From the NCBI GenBank assembly GCA_009829735.1, contig CM020619.1, positions 25,941,554-26,005,553 on the forward strand: 64,000 bases of DNA. Reading direction: 5' to 3'. Each line of letters starts with the position of its first letter. Position 1 is the stretch's first letter. Shown here piece after piece: positions 61,161-64,000 of this stretch. A program made the position numbers and the translations under genes. The notes under the pieces are model-generated. The model was not told where the DNA came from, did no database searches, and saw nothing but the letters and a program-made list of their open reading frames with translations. The DNA is from Pyropia yezoensis (Eukaryota; Rhodophyta; Bangiophyceae; Bangiales; Bangiaceae).

Positions 61161-62221
61161 GGACGGAGAGGACAGTAGTAATCTTTGGAAAGGTAGGGAT
61201 GACACCAAAGACCTTGGGGATGCACGTGAGCGCGTCGGGCAGGTGAGAGCGAATGCAACAGTAAGGATTTTGCGCCCTCGCATGATTGCTGCCACGGGAG
61301 GTGCGTACAGGAGATGATGGAAAGCTGATGGTGATGGCTCGGTACACGCACAGTTAAGCCGGCTCTTCTGGCTTTTTACATTACATCTCGCCTTTGAAAA
61401 GTGTACTTGCAACGTGCTAAAATATCAGTGGTCGAGGGATACGAGCCCCTCTCACAGAGATCGCGAACCAGGGTTGTGATACGATAATTATACATGTTAT
61501 AAGCAACCAATAAATCATTAATAATTATATAGGTCGGGGAAAAGCAGGTTGATAAATATCGCCACGAGCTTACACGTGTCTGTAATACACATGTAACGTT
61601 TCTCCCCAGGAAAGCGCCCAGGCTCCGCTGGATGAGGACGGCGCGTGCCAGGACAGGGGGGGGAGCAGCCTTTCACGCCCCAGCTGGACGCAATCGCCGC
61701 ATTCTGCGCGCGCGGTGCGTGTCTGTCGCGCCGGTGGTGTGACGCTCCCGGTCCGCCGCATCGGGCGGCGCCACGCCCTCACACGGACGCTATTATGAGT
61801 GATGACGCAACAAGGCCGTGCGCACCTTGTCAACCGCAGTCCGTGCATGCTCGCAGCCGCCCGTCGAAAATGAGCTGTCCGGGAATGAGCTGTTGTGCGC
61901 CCAGTGCTGGTGCGTGGAGCAGTCAACGCCTGGCAAGTGCCGGGCCAGTAAACGGGACGTCACATCAACATCGCTGGGAATACGGGGTACGTGGCAATCC
62001 ACGTGGCACAAAACGTTACAACCTTGCTTAGTCAAGTTATTAATAGTTATCACGATAAGAAATCAATAATTTACTGCGGTGGCTCTACACTGTTGCTCGC
62101 TCCAAGTGGAACCGGTCGGGCAACAACGATCCAATCAAGCGTTGCGTCCGCGGCGACCACTTCTTACTCTTTATCCACTGCCTGCTCGAGGCCAACGCGG
62201 CCATGGACTCTTTTTGTGTAG
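61161..62221. other. Intergenic region, partly AT-rich
   Basis: 61480-61540 is AT-rich (runs such as AATAATTATATAGG). No gene or RNA was recognised. It probably contains the upstream region of the two-exon gene on the minus strand. Confidence 0.4.
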
Positions 62222-62563
62222 CGCACCATCTCGCATGCTTCCCAGTGCGAGCTGGGTCTGGCCAGCAGCAAGGAGGTCCCCATCGCCTCACCATCCGGGC
62301 GCAGGCGCTCTCGAGCCGCCGAGGTCTCCATGGCAGGTATTAGCGGCTTGACCAGCGTGCTGTCCAGTGTGGTGCAAGGTATGGGCGCCGGGCGCGTGCC
62401 ACGCACTGCTGCTACCGATGTCTTTGACAATGCTGAGGCAATTGGTGCCGTCTGCAAGCAGCGATGGGACGCACGGAACGACCTCGAGGCGGATCCATAT
62501 GACGCGACGACCGCCTTGGTCGTCAGCCACCTGCAGCGGCAGCTGGTTGCCTTGATGAAGTAG
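62222..62563 (+). CDS. Possible 3' exon of an unknown protein
   Basis: Open from just after a TAG at 62219 to TAG 62561; the only in-frame ATG is at 62330, giving 77 residues (MAGISGLTSVLSSVVQGMGA). Composition is balanced and the C-terminal part looks like amphipathic helices (TALVVSHLQRQLVALMK). It could be a small protein or a last exon with an acceptor near 62245. No homologue recognised. Confidence 0.35.
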   Translation, partial: RTISHASQCELGLASSKEVPIASPSGRRRSRAAEVSMAGISGLTSVLSSVVQGMGAGRVPRTAATDVFDNAEAIGAVCKQRWDARNDLEADPYDATTALVVSHLQRQLVALMK

Positions 62564-64000
62564 TACGCGCGCAGCGGGCTGTATTTATTGAGATAAAGAA
62601 TGTATCACTTGCTCGCTATCTCTCTGCCGTACCGTTGCCGGGCGCCCGAAGTCGACTCACAGTCCCGACCCCGCCCCCTGCCCCCATCCTACGGGCCGTC
62701 AGCCTTTCTTCCGCTTTTCTTCCCTGGCGAGCGCCCGCATGTCTGTGTTCCGGCGCCCGTCCTACCGCGCAGTGACATGCTGCAGGGGATGCCCATCCCC
62801 CTCGTCCTCTTTCTGCGTCCTCCCCCCTCCTCCACCTGACATCCAGCGGCTCTTCCCCTCATTCTTCGACATGGCTCACCCCCCTTCCCCAGTATCCAGC
62901 CATGCGCCCCCCGCGACTACCCAACGCACCACATTATCTCCCATCTGCTGCCTCTCTCGCGGTTAAAGTTCGTGATCGGCGGGAAGCCAGGGCGGCGTGC
63001 GCGGCCGAGCGGCAAGTGGCGCCCCCGACGCGCATGTCAAGCACGCAGGCGTGCGCGTTTCCATCCACCTCAAGGGACGCGACGCCAAACGCAGCCACGC
63101 GGGAGCCGCCAAAGAGAGAGCTTGGTAGGAGGAGGGAGAAGGGGGCCTCGAAGCGGAACCCCCGCAGCAGCTTTTTTGTGCCTTTGGCGGGACGACAGAC
63201 GGCGTTGGAGGACCGAGGACGTCAGTAGTCGCGAGAAACTTGGATTTAGGCAACTTCCGCACGAATCCAGGTACCATACCCATGTACTCATACACTTGCG
63301 TATCACTCTCGTCAAATACTCTTTGGCATGGTTGGGTCAATGATATACCCACTCGCCATACCCGCAAGGGCGCTGACCCGATCAATACTCTATCGTGCTT
63401 TTCTATAAAATGCCCGGACAAGGACGTGCGGCGTTTCCGGTGTCTGTTCAGACACTGTTCCATTGGCCTGGGCGGGGGTGGTCCGGACACGACGTCTGAC
63501 TGAGGCAAAACGTTCCAGCCACCAGACCCGTGAATTCGAATCATCTGTATTGCCTCGCGTGGAAAAGCTCGCGATTTGTATCTCCCCGCCGGACGTGTCA
63601 CCCGCTAGCCCAAAAAGATGGCCTCTCCGTTGCTCCTGGTGGGCCTCTCTGTGACCCACTTATTCGCTGAAAATACCTGCGCACCGCGCCGGGTGGCCCT
63701 CTAGAATGGGGTGCAAACGCCGCCCGTTACGATTCCCCATTTCGGCTTCCGGCCGATCCATCTGCTAACTGAGGCACTGGGGGCGCGCCTGCCCCCAATT
63801 GGCTGGAACGCTGCAGCCGCAGACACCAGCCACGCTTGAAATGGGCTTGGAACGCCGCAGCCTCCTGACCGCGTCAGGGAGCTTTGGACGCTGCCCCCCA
63901 CAAGTTGGAGTTTCATGGCGGCTTGCCATTGGACAAGCAAAGAACAGTCGATCAACAGAGGATCTCCCATTCTCTCGTGTTATGGGAACCTCGGGGACGT
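62564..64000. other. Right end of the window, no gene recognised
   Basis: 62640-62960 is a CT-rich low-complexity tract. 63240-63700 has balanced composition and scattered short frames in both directions. No domain, tRNA or repeat was supported. Confidence 0.4.

Noticed and set aside
63500-63580. Possible tRNA around GAATTCGAATC
   Set aside because: Only a T-loop-like word is present; no A box and no pairing arms.

Overview
This is a eukaryotic nuclear window that is GC-rich and rich in G and C homopolymers. Evidence for a eukaryote: spliceosomal GT-AG introns inside a conserved ABC-transporter gene, an eIF3g gene, and Ty3/gypsy LTR retrotransposons of chromovirus type. The lineage cannot be fixed from the sequence; a GC-rich unicellular organism (chytrid-like fungus, stramenopile or another protist) fits. 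Ordinary host genes lie mainly at the left end. Most of the rest is transposon-derived or decayed sequence.

Layout. 2-5145: 3' part of an ABCC/MRP-type ABC transporter with four exons; its second and third introns are near-copies of each other. 5146-7889: intergenic, with a palindromic GAAGCC repeat field. 7890-9674: secreted VCBS/FG-GAP plus ASPIC/UnbV protein (CRTAC1-like). 9924-10871 (-): eIF3g without its usual zinc knuckle. 12618-18815 (+): retrotransposon 'El-1', 3'-truncated, broken by a stop, a frameshift and a nested solo LTR. 18816-20565 (-): remnant of a SANT/Myb-like gene with 20-residue tandem repeats. 23192-32849 (-): complete, very young retrotransposon 'El-2' with intact gag and pol plus a 705-residue gene on the opposite strand. 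33163-36399 (+): large P-loop protein resembling Crinkler/RHS-type proteins. 38747-39075: TIR/MITE-like element. 39590-42457 (+): 5'-truncated, stop-riddled 'El-4'. 42458-43140: non-LTR reverse-transcriptase-like remnant. 43549-54343 (-): full-length but mutated 'El-3', also with a long opposite-strand gene. 54349-59257: decayed GC-rich sequence. 59665-61160 (-): unknown two-exon gene. 61161-64000: little recognisable.

How it fits together. El-1, El-2 and El-3 form one clade. All three have the same 18-nt primer-binding site and a CCHC zinc-knuckle Gag. In all three, the gag/pol junction carries the heptamer GGGAAAC in the slip register two codons before the gag stop, with pol in the -1 frame. 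El-2 and El-3 also carry a long antisense gene between the pol 3' end and the 3' LTR, convergent with pol. El-2 and El-3 have 5-bp target-site duplications and can be dated relative to each other by LTR divergence: El-2 LTRs differ at one site in 573 bp, El-3 LTRs at about a dozen in 363 bp. The El-3 family also left a solo LTR inside El-1. The antisense genes plus the conserved frameshift signal are the most interesting content of the window.
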